Source: Icerya purchasi (taxonomy: Eukaryota; Arthropoda; Insecta; Hemiptera; Monophlebidae). From it: 64,000 nucleotides of DNA. Below the pieces are notes generated by a model that ran no database searches, was not told where the DNA came from, and saw only the letters and a program-made list of their open reading frames with translations. Below are positions 39,801 to 47,463 of this stretch, piece after piece (within the stretch, counting starts at the first letter, position 1; the number at the start of each line of letters is the position of its first letter). The stretch is taken from contig CM077115.1 in the NCBI GenBank assembly GCA_039619475.1, forward strand, positions 592,373,643-592,437,642, read 5' to 3'. Made by a program: the position numbers and the translations under genes.

Positions 39801-42800
39801 AAAAAGATACACAAAACAAATACAATAAAACCAGATCATTTATTTTAACGACTATCAATTAGTCTAACAATAAGATAAGAACTTGCAATTTAGTCAATTG
39901 TTTTAAACTATATAAGGACAACAGCGTAAGTCGGACAAGTATACATTGACATACAAAAGAAGGATCTGCATAAAAAATGTAATGTAGCAGTTAAAACAAA
40001 ATGAAAAAGAAAAAGCAAGTTTCATGAATTAGACAATATGACCTGTAAATTAAAGTAATAGAAAAGATAAGATAATTCAAAATTACGTAAGAGATATAAA
40101 ATACGGAACAGTTTAAAAAGTAGGAGAAAATACGTAAACAAAGTAGTAATTCTTAACCAGAACCGCAACCTTCCTCCGAAATTTTTTTGTAAAAATAATT
40201 TTAAAAGTTCCAAATCAATTTCGCAAAAAAAAACAAAAAAAAAACAACCTTATTTACAAAGTGTAATCCGTAAATATCTTAATGATTAATGATTCATAAA
40301 AGTTATACCTTTTTGTAAGATAAATCTCATCGATAACCGTAATATCTAGATTGCAATAGCCTACGAAATTTGACAATAACGATGAAATCGTCTTTAATAC
40401 GGTGGCCATTTAAATATAATTTTTAAATTCCCGGTTTTCCTAGTCTAAATTCTCCCAGTTTTCCCGTTCCAAATCCTCCCAATTTCCCCTGATTATTAGA
40501 ATCGTACAAAAAGAAGAATGGAATTTTTGTGGTTACTATTGATAATATTTGACCGTAGCAGCATACTTATTATATGAATAAAACAGAATATCAAGTAAAG
40601 TACATTAAAAAATGCATTCACTTTTTAAAGTTTCAAATGATTTTTTTCTTTTTGAAATACATGCATATTTATCACTCTACTTACATATTGACCGGTCAAG
40701 CTATATTATCGACGAGTTTTCTTACATCTAATGATTTCTAAACTATACTATTTATATACAGGATGGGCCAAAAAAAAGCAAAAAATACCCGACTATGAAA
40801 TTCTCATAAGAAGAGGATAGTTAAGATTAGCAGGGCGATTCCAGTGCTCCTAGACGCCGAAAACTATGCAATTTAACGTAAACAATGTTGGTTAGTAATC
40901 ATGTCACCGCGGACAAAGCAACAACGCGCTTACGCTGCCGAGTGGCATTTGAAAAGTAATGATAGTGTAGTAGCCATGCAACGTGCGTTTAAAAAATAAT
41001 TCAAATTAAAACGCCATGATAAATTTCCAGATCGTAAAATTATCCTAAAATGTGTCGAAAACTTTTTAGAAAATTAGGTCGTGTAGTGGTTTACAACCAA
41101 ATGAACCGTCGTCGGACTTCAAGGACTCCTGAAACCATCGAAAAAGTGCGCTCAGCCATGACAAACAGCCCACGCAAATCTGTGCGCCGCCAATCTATGG
41201 TCTTGAAGATTCTTCGCACATCACATCGAAGAATAATCAAAGAGGATTTTAATATGCACCCATACAAATCGCAACTAACGCAGAAATTGCTGCCAGCTGA
41301 TCGGGCAAAAGATTTGAATTTTGCAATAAATTTTTAGACATGATCGACGATGAAGAGGTTAATTTGGAACAGCAGGTGTTCTTTAGCGATGAGACTCACT
41401 TTGACATGGACAGCCACGTTAATAAACAGAACATGCGTTACTATGCTGCCGAAAACAATTAACGCATGCTAGAGACATTTACATTCCTTTCGTGTAACCG
41501 TTTGGTACGCAGTATCAGCGAAGACGATAATCGGTCCTTACTTCTTCGAAGAGGAGTGCAAAAACGTTACGATGAACGGCAGCCGGTACCTAACCATGCT
41601 AAACGAGTATTTTTTTCCAGAGTTGTTAAAACGGAAGAGAATACCAATTTCACAAACGTGGTTTCAACAAGATGGTGCGACAGAAAATACACGAACTCGA
41701 AGTATTTGAGGTAATATAGGTTAGGAAATGTGCTTTATAACCGTTAAGTAGAAAACAAGCTAAAGATATCTGTAACGCTTAAAAATGGGCAATGGCGCAA
41801 AAAATGCGCGACATGCTGCTACCTGATTAAACAACCCGCATGACTATGAACACGTCAACACAATCGGCTCAAAAAAAAATACGATAACGAAAGAGGTGAC
41901 GAAAATTTTGGAATGACCCCTAAACCAAAAACATAACTATATTCAAAAAAAAAAAAATAAGAGAGACAAACGCTTAGGAACTGAGTAGAACACTGGAAAA
42001 AAGAAGAAATGCAAAGAATAGTATATTTAAAATATTTATAAACAAAAATTGATCAGTCTTAGAAAACGATTATTTTGTAATACAAATATTTGACTAGAAG
42101 ACTAATAATTAGGATAATTAAAGAAAAATGTCACGTTTTCATTATGGAAAAAAAAACCAAGTACAAGGAGTATATTCGTAACGAAAGAAAGATATTAAAG
42201 ATGTATTTTAAAACAGAAAAACAACAGTTTTACACAATATGTACATTATTAGTAGTGAACGTATTTTCTGAATTCCTCTGACTCGCTTTAACTTTCACAA
42301 ACATTTATTATTGCAAGCATGCAAAAAAAAATGTATATAAAAATACTATATATGTACGCGTATATACAATTTGATTTATAATAATATCGCACGTATCAAG
42401 TAGCATAAAGCCAAATGCACAAATATAAAAATACGTAATAAAATTTTGCTATATGAAGAACTCACAGAAAAACATTACGGGACTCTGATATAGGGGGGAA
42501 AAAACCAAAAAGGTGAATATGAAAAAATCTACAGGACCGCGTCTATCTCATCAGTGCTACTTAAAATATATTAATCGCATCTATTGAAACGTTATCATTT
42601 AATTTTCAGCTCCATCAGAGATGCCAAATGAAAAGTTAGATTTATTTTTTATTTTTATGCTCTCAGTGATGTCAACCACGATATCTTTTGATATTTCTGG
42701 ATTTAGTAAGTTATCGTAATATAAATTATTAATTCAAATTATTATTATTGTTATTGGAGGTTTATTATGATTATTACTGTTAGGTTTATATTCAAGTGGA

Positions 42801-44437
42801 AGATATTTTAAATTTTATATTGCGAAATATCTCTACATTGATTTTTCTAGATCGATCAACCGATAATAAGATAACGATAATAAACGAATTCTATATACAT
42901 ATATAAATATTGCAACGGTTAATGTTGACGGCGGTGATCCGGTGCTTATATTTTGGGATAGACATTAACAGTGAAATCTGTACTTTTTTGTTTCAACCAT
43001 TTACGGTCGCGTAATTCAGTTAACGAAAATAACTGTGTTCTGACGGGCGATTTGACTATGTCACGCTGCAGACTATCGGTACCTACTTAATGAGCAGAGA
43101 CTATTCCGATGGACAACTGACTTTGAAATTGTGAAACCAACTCTCTAAAAAAATCTTGATCAGATCTTTCCTTCATTTCCACCTCTACTTATTAGAATCG
43201 GCCATGAAGATACGCACTTCGTTTTACCATCGCCATAGCTATTCATCCCTTACCGACAACAGGATTTATCTCAGACATACTCACATTCCCTCTTAAACCG
43301 TTTACCATTATATTTTCTTTTATTTCATTTTTTATTTATTTCACATGTTTACCTGTAAAGTACGCATTACCCCATGGGCACAGCATAAGCTACCTTAAAT
43401 TAAAATAAACTTTCAATTACTTACAACATTAAATTATAAATCAATAATTTCGTAGAAATAAAGATATACCCGTAAAATAATAAGAATATTAAATATTTCC
43501 TTGTGGAATTCAAAAATTAATTTAAACAATAAATTTAAATTTAAAACAAAACAAAAAACTATAAATTAGAAATTGTAATTCGTTTATTCAACACTACTAT
43601 TCCACAACAAGCTTAATTCTCTGATTTTTTTTCAAAAAATATTTTTCTACTCATAAAGAATCAAACGATGACCAATTTTTCCAACCTTCTTCAACGCAAT
43701 AAAACGTATGTAAACTATTAAAATGCTAATTTTCATCAAAAAGAGGTTATAACGTGCCATTTATGCACGAGACATTTTTAACTACTCATGGTTATTTATT
43801 AGCCGAGGCAAATCCTTTAGCGTGTACTATCCGTAATCTTTCACTCACAGTGACTCTCTTCCTTCTAAACCGTTCCGTACACAGCTCCCATTATTCCGCA
43901 TTCTATCCCTAATTTTCAGAAATATTTAACGTTGTACGTAAAAACAATCTATTGCTCAGCCTCTTTCGCACAAAACTGTTCTACTCCTTACGAAGATTAA
44001 AATATTATAATAGTATCCATGATTTTGGCCATATAGTACATGATCGAGTCAACATAAAAGGAAAAGTAAGAAAAAATGAAATGATAACTTACCATTACCG
44101 TAATAAACCTCATCATTCTAAAATATTTTTCATTGAAAAATAAAACCTCAATCCAGGATTCCTAATTCTTTATTTACTCATATATATATATATATATATA
44201 TTACACTCTTTTTTCTGCTTGAATGCTATTAAAAATCAAGCAAAAAAAAACTCTTATAATTACAGTAAATCAACCCCCGCAGAAAAATCATTACATGGAA
44301 AAATAGAATTTACTTAATTTAAAATTATTTGGCAAAAATAAGAATTCACAAATGTACTAGTTTTTATAAATGTATACATACATACATACTTACATACATA
44401 CATATATAATATATAATATATAATATATATATGTATA

Positions 44438-44514
<77 letters not shown>

Positions 44515-45236
44515 AAATATACACTCGTATGGAACACAGGGTATGCGAGCAGAAAAGGCAAACTTAACATTTTAAAGAAGAATTTGTTCTTTTTATTTTG
44601 TTTACCATGAATTATAAACGAATAAAAAGCTTCTTAAGTATAGGCTACGTACATAATTACGTGCATAATTTAATATCTTATAAATCTTTTATTCATTCGA
44701 TACTTCGTGATTAATAAAAACAGATTTTTTTGTAAACACTCTGTTCGCACTTTTTATTCCAGAAGTCTCATATATACACATACGAAAATAAATTAAAAAG
44801 TGTACGTCTTAATTTTACTTACTGTAGTTTAAAGCTTCTTCAACAACATTCACATCATCGGATGAGACAAATAACTTGATCATAGTTTGGAGTTGCTGTT
44901 TTTCTTCGTCCGTCTGAGTAACTAAATCAAATAGTTTTATATGCAGTTCATTATCAACGATGGAAGGTAATTTGTCTATATTTTCAAAACACAATTTCAA
45001 ACCCTCCACTATCTGTACAAAAATAAACAAATAAATAAATAAATAAATAAATAAATATTGGTTTAATGACAAATTTACAAAATTAGAAAAGGAAAAACTT
45101 GATTAGAAACACTAACTACCTGTTCATCATTTTTTAGGTGAACCTTATTTATTAACGAGGAAAAACATAACATATTTCCAGTATGCAAATATATTTTAGA
45201 CGCAGATGAAGGAACATTATATAGATCAATAGGCAT
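7093..45236 (-). CDS. Gclm: Glutamate-cysteine ligase modifier (regulatory) subunit, four exons, 3' end missing
   Basis: Joined exons 45236-45120, 45012-44823, 11024-10819 and 7207-7093 give 209 residues of the modifier subunit of glutamate-cysteine ligase. This protein has an aldo/keto-reductase-like fold and binds the catalytic subunit, improving glutamate affinity and easing glutathione feedback in the first step of glutathione synthesis. Family landmarks appear in order: LHTGN near residue 18, the [12 protein letters not shown] helix, KLFVSS, the [11 protein letters not shown] strand/loop, [28 protein letters not shown] and ILTHSDPP. Splice phases agree at all three joins (0, 1, 0), and exon 4 ends in phase 1 at GTAAAA. 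Vertebrate GCLM is about 270 residues, so roughly 60 C-terminal residues are missing, presumably left of base 1. Intron 2 (33.8 kb) is full of transposons. No stop or frameshift lies in the exons, so the gene looks functional. Confidence 0.88.
7644..8380 (-). pseudogene. I-clade retrotransposon ORF2 C-terminal fragment (RNase H end and post-RNase H domain)
   Basis: The minus strand contains a degraded RNase H end ([10 protein letters not shown], standing for the usual IPGHxGIxGN box) at about 8260-8290. The conserved C-terminal block follows: [27 protein letters not shown] and a HMMF box, closely related to the copy at 26550-27068. Frames shift several times. On the plus strand a T run at about 7646-7660 marks the poly(A) end. 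The fragment is 5'-truncated and lies in Gclm intron 3, in the same orientation as the gene. Confidence 0.7.
8400..10810. other. Gclm intron 3, no recognisable gene
   Basis: AT-rich intronic DNA. Open frames at 8382-8600 and 10000-10251 are low-complexity or hydrophobic shadows. I see no transposon ends. Confidence 0.5.
10819..11024 (-). CDS. Gclm: Gclm exon 3
   Basis: 206 nt between acceptor TTTTGTTGATTAG and donor GTTTGTATAC. The first two bases complete a codon begun in exon 2 (A plus CT gives Thr), then [39 protein letters not shown] and [15 protein letters not shown] follow. This matches the LEELVENKKIYSLGVSDLD region of the family. It sits 33.8 kb downstream of exon 2 in transcript order. 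Confidence 0.9.
11137..11285. repeat. Dispersed repeat, copy 1 (copy 2 at 42664-42830)
   Basis: Begins with GGATGTCAACCACGATATCT, nearly identical to 42667 onward, then diverges into ATTATTATT-rich DNA with shared TTTTATATT patches. Both copies are in the same orientation. No coding capacity or terminal repeats were seen; the class is unknown. Confidence 0.45.
11323..11778 (+). repeat. Foldback left inverted arm
   Basis: Starts with four tandem copies of the GACAAAAGCGCACATG-type unit (11331-11394), then unique arm sequence through CCGATTCATGAATTCATATA to TTTAAAAC at 11778. The reverse complement of 12105-12557 follows it base for base, with small indels. Confidence 0.9.
12105..12557 (-). 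repeat. Foldback right inverted arm
   Basis: Inverted counterpart of 11323-11778. The outer end (12488-12557) holds four units of the 16-bp motif, one slightly shorter (TGTCCTGTGCGC). Unit-to-unit differences (GGAC versus GGAT) are mixed on both sides, as expected if units exchange between arms. Confidence 0.9.
12570..13700. other. Intronic DNA without recognisable features
   Basis: Immediately right of the foldback target duplication an 80-codon frame runs to 12805. It resembles no family I know and overlaps the foldback end. Otherwise AT-rich and noncoding. Confidence 0.4.
13702..14071. mobile_element. Long-hairpin MITE or palindromic repeat, about 370 bp
   Basis: Left arm 13702-13872 and right arm 13908-14071 are inverted copies around a 35-bp AT-rich loop (TTTATATATGTACATATAT). 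Matching blocks include ATTCACAATTCATAAATGAA, CGAACGGCATTC and AAAATACATTAAAAATG. Just outside the right arm the sequence reads ATACGCCACTG, whose reverse complement CAGTGGCGTAT resembles common DNA-transposon ends; the left end lacks it. No target duplication was identified. The superfamily is unknown. Confidence 0.75.
14075..19045. other. AT-rich intronic DNA, no supported genes
   Basis: Includes poly(A) runs at about 14759-14775 and 17006-17028 and a (TTTA)n patch at 18025-18043. Open frames of 60-86 codons (14649, 16122, 17128, 17820, 18601) are AT-driven and have no recognisable family. Confidence 0.4.
19048..19100. repeat. Inverted dinucleotide microsatellite (CA)n-TTATAT-(GT)n
   Basis: About 11 CA units are followed by TTATAT and then about 11 GT units, giving a perfect self-complementary hairpin of roughly 50 bp. 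Confidence 0.85.
20351..20489. mobile_element. Near-perfect palindromic MITE, 139 bp
   Basis: Arms 20351-20410 and 20430-20489 (60 bp each) are inverted copies with only two mismatches, separated by a 19-bp loop. The ends read ATTATAGTCCGT. If the flanking TA is the target site, this would fit a Tc1/mariner-type MITE. The low arm divergence suggests a young insertion. A transcript across it would fold into a 60-bp stem, within reach of small-RNA processing. Confidence 0.8.
20495..21320. other. AT-rich intronic DNA
   Basis: No gene, RNA or transposon terminus recognised. Confidence 0.4.
21325..21800 (-). pseudogene. RTE-type non-LTR retrotransposon RT C-terminal fragment
   Basis: Minus-strand reading gives [37 protein letters not shown], a [10 protein letters not shown] stretch and [12 protein letters not shown], then a terminal [11 protein letters not shown] at about 21360. 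This is the thumb/C-terminal region shared by RTE-like ORFs, comparable to FEMWGYRRLL in the 870-2033 ORF. The 3' side ends in GATAGATAATCC, possibly the short tandem tail of the element. A stop or frame change follows GKRS near 21490. The 5' part is missing. Confidence 0.7.
22507..22980 (+). pseudogene. Jockey/I-type retrotransposon C-terminal fragment
   Basis: The plus strand encodes [20 protein letters not shown], then after a frameshift [16 protein letters not shown]. This is the RLRxGHT...CPFC...TVEHLL signature found after the RNase H or RT domain in many insect non-LTR ORF2 proteins. It is 5'-truncated and frame-broken; downstream to about 22980 is likely its 3' UTR, ending in a short A-rich run. 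Confidence 0.65.
22990..24870. other. AT-rich intronic DNA, no supported genes
   Basis: Poly(T)/poly(A) patches only. The 65-codon frame at 23981-24178 is low-complexity and unassigned. Confidence 0.4.
24880..25210 (-). pseudogene. RTE-like RT C-terminal fragment
   Basis: Minus strand 25138-24908 reads [33 protein letters not shown] and [20 protein letters not shown]. This is the WxGHLxR...GRPxxRWxDD tail of RTE-like ORF proteins. It extends weakly to 25210 and 24800 with stops. Only the terminal part is present. Confidence 0.65.
25253..25325. repeat. (TA)n microsatellite, about 70 bp
   Basis: Almost pure TA, beginning just before 25260 with one CA interruption, abutting the 5'-truncated I-clade element. 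Confidence 0.9.
25380..27160 (+). pseudogene. I-clade non-LTR retrotransposon, 5'-truncated: RT C-terminus, RNase H and tail
   Basis: Frame 25395-26129 begins downstream of the RT YADD box with [12 protein letters not shown] and [14 protein letters not shown], then the thumb and connection region. After a stop, an RNase H domain follows from about 26185: FFTNGSKS (expected TDGS, so the first catalytic Asp reads Asn), [24 protein letters not shown], then [17 protein letters not shown] with the preceding Trp replaced by TAG at 26502-26504. The post-RNase H block 26550-27068 has [22 protein letters not shown] and HLLFECS. The 3' UTR ends at GGGTAAATGTCCTGAGTTGA and a 21-base poly(A) (27139-27160). 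RNase H plus this tail is diagnostic of the I group. Related 3' ends occur at 7644-8380, 35160-35680 and 51028-51524. Not functional. Confidence 0.85.
27161..27690 (-). pseudogene. I-clade ORF2 N-terminal endonuclease, truncated
   Basis: From ATG 27690 the product begins MLRVLQ, a TGA at 27670-27672 where Trp is expected, then [49 protein letters not shown] and a stretch ending just before SDH would be expected. Key endonuclease residues (E of SETR, D and N of GGDFNA) are present. The frame ends where the oppositely oriented I-clade element's poly(A) begins at 27160. It belongs to the same element as the ORF1 at 27969-29303. Confidence 0.75.
27826..27867. repeat. (AT)n microsatellite between ORF1 and ORF2 of the minus-strand element
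   Basis: About 20 AT units lie in the spacer separating the gag-like ORF1 from ORF2, flanked by A-rich DNA. Confidence 0.85.
27969..29303 (-). pseudogene. I-clade retrotransposon ORF1 (gag-like, CCHC zinc knuckles), one in-frame stop
   Basis: Starts at ATG 29303 and reads 445 codons with a single TAG at 28773-28775; both halves are in the same frame. Residues about 50-175 form the RRM-like gag core ([40 protein letters not shown]). After the stop come the zinc knuckles: [28 protein letters not shown] and [16 protein letters not shown] basic Asn/Lys-rich tail follows. The protein would bind element RNA and form the RNP. It is the best-preserved ORF1 of the I type here, and its 5' UTR may extend to about 29510. 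Confidence 0.82.
29940..30500 (+). pseudogene. Non-LTR retrotransposon RT fragment (Jockey/CR1-like)
   Basis: Plus strand: a decayed YADD position (SMDHLNIS), then [36 protein letters not shown] (the KFLGIxLDxxLTWxxH motif) and [11 protein letters not shown] (the LDYGCQVY motif). Frames shift around 30260 and 30400. Both ends are truncated. No poly(A) seen. Confidence 0.65.
30505..32880. other. Intronic DNA without supported genes
   Basis: AT-rich. The only frame of passing interest is 31991-32185 (64 codons, containing [19 protein letters not shown]), which looks peptide-like but has no family I recognise and no splice context. Poly(A) at 32290-32320. Confidence 0.35.
32880..33090 (+). pseudogene. 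I-clade RNase H fragment
   Basis: Reads [20 protein letters not shown] and [10 protein letters not shown]...[11 protein letters not shown], matching [20 protein letters not shown] and [11 protein letters not shown] of the copy at 26230-26400. About 60 residues survive, without the rest of the domain. Confidence 0.65.
34257..34350 (+). mobile_element. GGTGGCCAC-family MITE, 5' fragment
   Basis: Shares CAAATATAATTTTTTAATTC, CCGGTTCAAATCCTCCCGA and the ...AGAATTGTACAA block with the starts of the copies at 38127 and 40398. Only the first 90 bp or so are present. Confidence 0.55.
35160..35690 (+). pseudogene. I-clade retrotransposon 3' fragment
   Basis: Begins [20 protein letters not shown] and continues through [16 protein letters not shown] sequence to [20 protein letters not shown] and the 3' UTR TTGGGTAAATGTCCTGTGCT, ending in an A/T-rich ATAATAATAATATAAT tail. 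It is closely related to the copies at 25380-27160 and 51028-51524. Frameshifts occur at about 35370. Confidence 0.75.
35695..35946 (+). mobile_element. GGTGGCCAC-family MITE, 3' part with terminus
   Basis: Shares TTGTTACTATTGATGATATT, CAGCAGCATA, ATGAATAAAAC, AAGTACATTAAAAAATGCAT and CAAATGATTTTTTCTT with the copies at 38127-38466 and 40398-40660. It ends in TGGCCACCCTG, whose reverse complement CAGGGTGGCCA looks like a hAT-type terminus. The left end is unclear. Confidence 0.6.
35990..37850 (+). pseudogene. BEL/Pao LTR retrotransposon pol remnant
   Basis: Scattered frames on the plus strand follow the BEL/Pao pol order. First, the pre-RT region with [14 protein letters not shown] and a [10 protein letters not shown] motif at about 36045-36160. 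Then [17 protein letters not shown]...PTVQPQL at 36420-36495 and the [15 protein letters not shown] strand at about 36555-36600. Then RNase H/connection: [12 protein letters not shown] and [10 protein letters not shown] at 37265-37420. Last, the integrase C-terminal region: [33 protein letters not shown] at 37665-37785. Stops and frameshifts are frequent and large parts are missing. No LTRs were identified. It is a fossil with no coding capacity. Confidence 0.72.
37850..38125 (-). pseudogene. RTE/CR1-type RT C-terminal fragment
   Basis: Minus strand, continuous over about 90 codons: [73 protein letters not shown]. It is the same domain as the remnant at 47930-48615 (ISWTKRVMNKEVLRRM, LKERKLRCLGRIMRGSKYD). 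It is separated from its presumed endonuclease part (38580-38920) by a MITE. Confidence 0.72.
38127..38466 (+). mobile_element. GGTGGCCAC-family MITE, most complete copy (340 bp)
   Basis: Starts CATGGTGGCCACTTAAATAT and ends GTGGCCAACCTG, so both ends approximate inverted CAGGGTGGCCAC termini. Internal blocks are shared with the copies at 34257, 35695 and 40398. No clear 8-bp target duplication is visible (TTCATAGG versus ATATGAAT). It sits between two parts of an RTE/CR1-type element. The hAT assignment is tentative. Confidence 0.6.
38580..38920 (-). pseudogene. RTE/CR1-type endonuclease fragment
   Basis: Frame-shifted minus-strand reading gives [20 protein letters not shown], an ISETRW-equivalent near 38820, a [12 protein letters not shown] block near 38750 and [15 protein letters not shown] near 38710. 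This is the first half of the endonuclease domain. The middle of the element is absent. Confidence 0.55.
38930..40395. other. AT-rich intronic DNA with a (TA)n patch
   Basis: (TA)n at about 39603-39641. The 74-codon minus frame at 38936-39160 begins with GTG, not ATG. It has a hydrophobic start but overlaps the region upstream of the endonuclease fragment; I do not support it as a gene. Confidence 0.4.
40398..40665 (+). mobile_element. GGTGGCCAC-family MITE, copy with truncated 3' end
   Basis: Starts ACGGTGGCCATTTAAATATA and shares AAAAAGAAGAATGGA, GCAGCATACTTATTATATGA and GTACATTAAAAAATGCATTC with the 38127 copy, but lacks the terminal GTGGCCA. Confidence 0.6.
40757..41960 (+). pseudogene. 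Mariner-like transposase pseudogene (N-terminal HTH plus DDE region)
   Basis: A terminus-like TATACAGGATGGGCCAAAA lies at 40755. The frame then starts at about 40901 ([20 protein letters not shown]), the helix-turn-helix region typical of one arthropod IS630/mariner transposase group. Further pieces in shifting frames are [59 protein letters not shown] with the first catalytic Asp, [14 protein letters not shown] and TWFQQDGAT with the second. The C-terminal third is unrecognisable; I see no matching right terminal repeat. Non-functional, lying in Gclm intron 2. Confidence 0.72.
42664..42830. repeat. Dispersed repeat, copy 2 (copy 1 at 11137-11285)
   Basis: GATGTCAACCACGATATCTT at 42669 onward matches the 11143 copy; similarity fades into ATTATTATT-rich DNA. 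Confidence 0.45.
43195..43360. repeat. Dispersed repeat, copy 2 (copy 1 at 6645-6835)
   Basis: Shared order of ACGCACTTCG, CTATTCATCCCT, ACCGACA, CATACTCACATT, a T-rich run and GTTTAC. Class unknown. Confidence 0.5.
44374..44520. repeat. (TACA)n/(TA)n compound microsatellite
   Basis: ATACATACATAC units pass into about 110 bp of TA with ATGTAT interruptions. It generates a spurious Tyr/Ile open frame. Confidence 0.9.
44823..45012 (-). CDS. Gclm: Gclm exon 2
   Basis: 190 nt, acceptor TTTTTGTACAG and donor GTAAGT. Encodes [20 protein letters not shown], then [20 protein letters not shown] and [17 protein letters not shown] plus one base (phase 1). It matches the N-terminal third of the family, up to the KLFIVES-like strand. 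A (TAAA)n/(TATT)n tract lies in intron 1 at 45024-45057. Confidence 0.9.
45120..45236 (-). CDS. Gclm: Gclm exon 1 (first coding exon)
   Basis: 117 nt, 39 codons, from ATG 45236 (context AGTAAAATGCC) to donor GTAGTTAG in phase 0. Encodes [20 protein letters not shown] then [19 protein letters not shown], matching the LHLQTGNLLNW start of vertebrate GCLM. The frame stays open for at least four codons upstream, but this is the first Met and sits where the family begins. Intron 1 is 107 bp. Confidence 0.85.
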
Positions 45237-45239
45237 TTT

Positions 45240-46515
45240 ACTTATACGAATTTAAAATTATAACTATATGTAGATATTAAACCAACTTTAACACGAGCGT
45301 CAAACGTTAACAAACTAAAATGAAAAGCAATATCACAGCAATTACATGACAAAATAGTTAACAAATAAGCAAATGAATGCAGTGTTCAATACCAATACGC
45401 TTCCTTCGTACACACAAGAACACGTATTCGTATATAAATTTCGAATATACACTTCTGATTTTCGTATTTATTTAGTAATCCTATGATTTACGATATTAGA
45501 ATTGAAAATAAAGTAAAAAAGAGAAAAACACTAGCACTAAAATGTTACTTCGTAACCATCGGTTATGCGGCTTCTTATGCGGCATTCCGGAATCAGGTGT
45601 TGCTATTTCTACTTAAAATCGGAATCACTTGATAGACAAAACACTGTGATTAACTTCTAATCAAGAACCTAGTATTTTTGTTAACAATTTCTTTTGATTC
45701 AGTTACACAATGTATTATAAATTTCATCAAAATAATGTTTTTGTTGAAAAAATAAAATATTACTACTGGAATAATAAAACTATTGAATTTTGCCAAAGCT
45801 GAAATTTTTAACATCATTCGGCAAATTTATTACTATCGAAACAAAATTATATTTCGAACGGGGCTTGAAAGTCAATTGAAAGACAATCATTTTTAGATGT
45901 CTAAAACTTAATCTAAAAACCGTACTTAAATTTCTATAAAGCCTATATTTAGAATTTAAATAGCTAAAAGGCAAAGGCTTAAACTGTATTCTTAATTTAT
46001 TCGGATTTAGTATTTTTTATAATACATGACAAAACGGAATAAAGTTTGTGGCTTATTATGATGCTATCTTTTAGATCAGTTAGAAGTTGGGAGATGTTTA
46101 TTTTCTAAATAAACAAAATTTTCTCTTATTGACCATAAACTGATTTTTTTAAGTTAAAAGTTAAAAGCCAATAAAATTTGAAATAACGGAGTTTAATCCA
46201 AAAGCCGAATTTTAATTTCATAAGCTGAAAGTTAAAAACCTAAGCCATATTCAAAATTTAAATAGCCAAAAACTAAAATCTTACTTGCAATCTATTTTTC
46301 TATAATCATCAATTTAGCTGCAATTTTCAGCATTTTGATGATCACATTCTTTTCATCTCTGTTTGGTACTTTGCCATATTTTTAAAGTAAGCTTCAAGAG
46401 CGATTTAAAAAAAGGTGCAATCAATCTGCATCCACATTATTTAAGGGAATAAATATCTTCTGCAGACATAGTCATGAGATATGTTTACACAAATTCATTT
46501 TTATTATATTATCAC
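45240..46515. other. Upstream region of Gclm with two decayed hAT-MITE copies
   Basis: No further exon was found. 45862-46012 (GGGGCTTGAAAGTCA, ATCATTTTTAGATGTCT) and about 46148-46290 (CCAAAAGCCGAATTTTAATT) resemble parts of the element at 47464-47657. I did not see a clear antioxidant-response motif. Confidence 0.45.
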
Positions 46516-46823
46516 GGTGTTCCAAGGGCGTCGCCAGCCGATGAGCCAGGGAGGGGCAAGATAAGTAGCCAGCCGCCAGGGGGGAGGGCAAGATGATAGA
46601 AAGAAGATATGAGTTATAGGAAAAATAAAATTTATAAGTTGTAAAGACTTAATATGTTATTAAACAAGAATAAAATCTTAATTAAAACATAAGTTTTCCA
46701 AATTGTCCATGATTATGCGCCTACGAATACTCATCAATGCCAGTTGATTAAAAAATTTCAAGGCTCCGGGGGGGGGCAGCTGACCCTCCCTGCCCCCCGC
46801 TGGCGACGCCCATGTGGTGTTCC
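46516..46823. mobile_element. hAT-type MITE with 8-bp target duplication
   Basis: GGTGTTCC at 46516-46523 and 46816-46823 flanks a 292-bp element. Its ends carry GGGCGTCGCCAGC (46526-46538) and the inverted GCTGGCGACGCCC (46799-46811). G-rich subterminal stretches (GGGGGGAGGG, CTCCGGGGGGGGGC) stand out from the AT-rich surroundings. No coding capacity. An 8-bp duplication is characteristic of the hAT superfamily. Confidence 0.8.
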
Positions 46824-47463
46824 CAAAAACAAATGTAAGTGCAGACATTACATTTTCGTATTTCAATTTATAATTTTCATTATTACATGTATCTCTAATT
46901 TTAAGTAATGTTAAATTTTGTAAATAAATCAATTTTTTAAATGCTTAGAATTTGTTTGACTAACAACGGTATATGCTTATTATTGATAGGGGCATGATAA
47001 TTGTTACTAAAATACCATCTTTTTTTGTGTATTTTTGGTTTGTTTGATAAACTAAGCAAAGTTTTATTCAAAATAAATATAATCTATGTGTTTAACAATT
47101 TGTCTACCCTTTTATTCTTCTAACCATTTAAGTATAAATATTTGAGGGTTTTATGCATCACTTACAGATATGTATTTGTATTGATTCTAGACAATCAATA
47201 AAGAGAATATACCCATTATTAAACTGTGTATCGTATATTTTTAATGAGGTACAATATTCTATCATTTCAGATTTATTTTTTAATACTTTGATAACACTTT
47301 ACAACATTGCCTGAAAATTTTCTTTTTGAAAACTATTAATATTTTTAATGTTTTATACGAGAAACTTTTCTTTTTTTTCAACTATGTCATTAATTTTCAA
47401 CTGTATCTACCTTCTCCAGCACTGATCTACACATGCTATAAATATAAATGTTTGTGTGGTGAT

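Larger units (their letters stand above)
41965..44370. other. AT-rich intronic DNA with two dispersed repeat copies
   Basis: Holds the second copies of the dispersed repeats at 42664-42830 and 43195-43360. Otherwise no supported gene. Frames at 42090 and 43952 are lysine-rich AT artefacts. Confidence 0.4.

Noticed and set aside
44364..44570. Open frame rich in Tyr/Ile
   Set aside because: It is a translation of a TA/TACA microsatellite.
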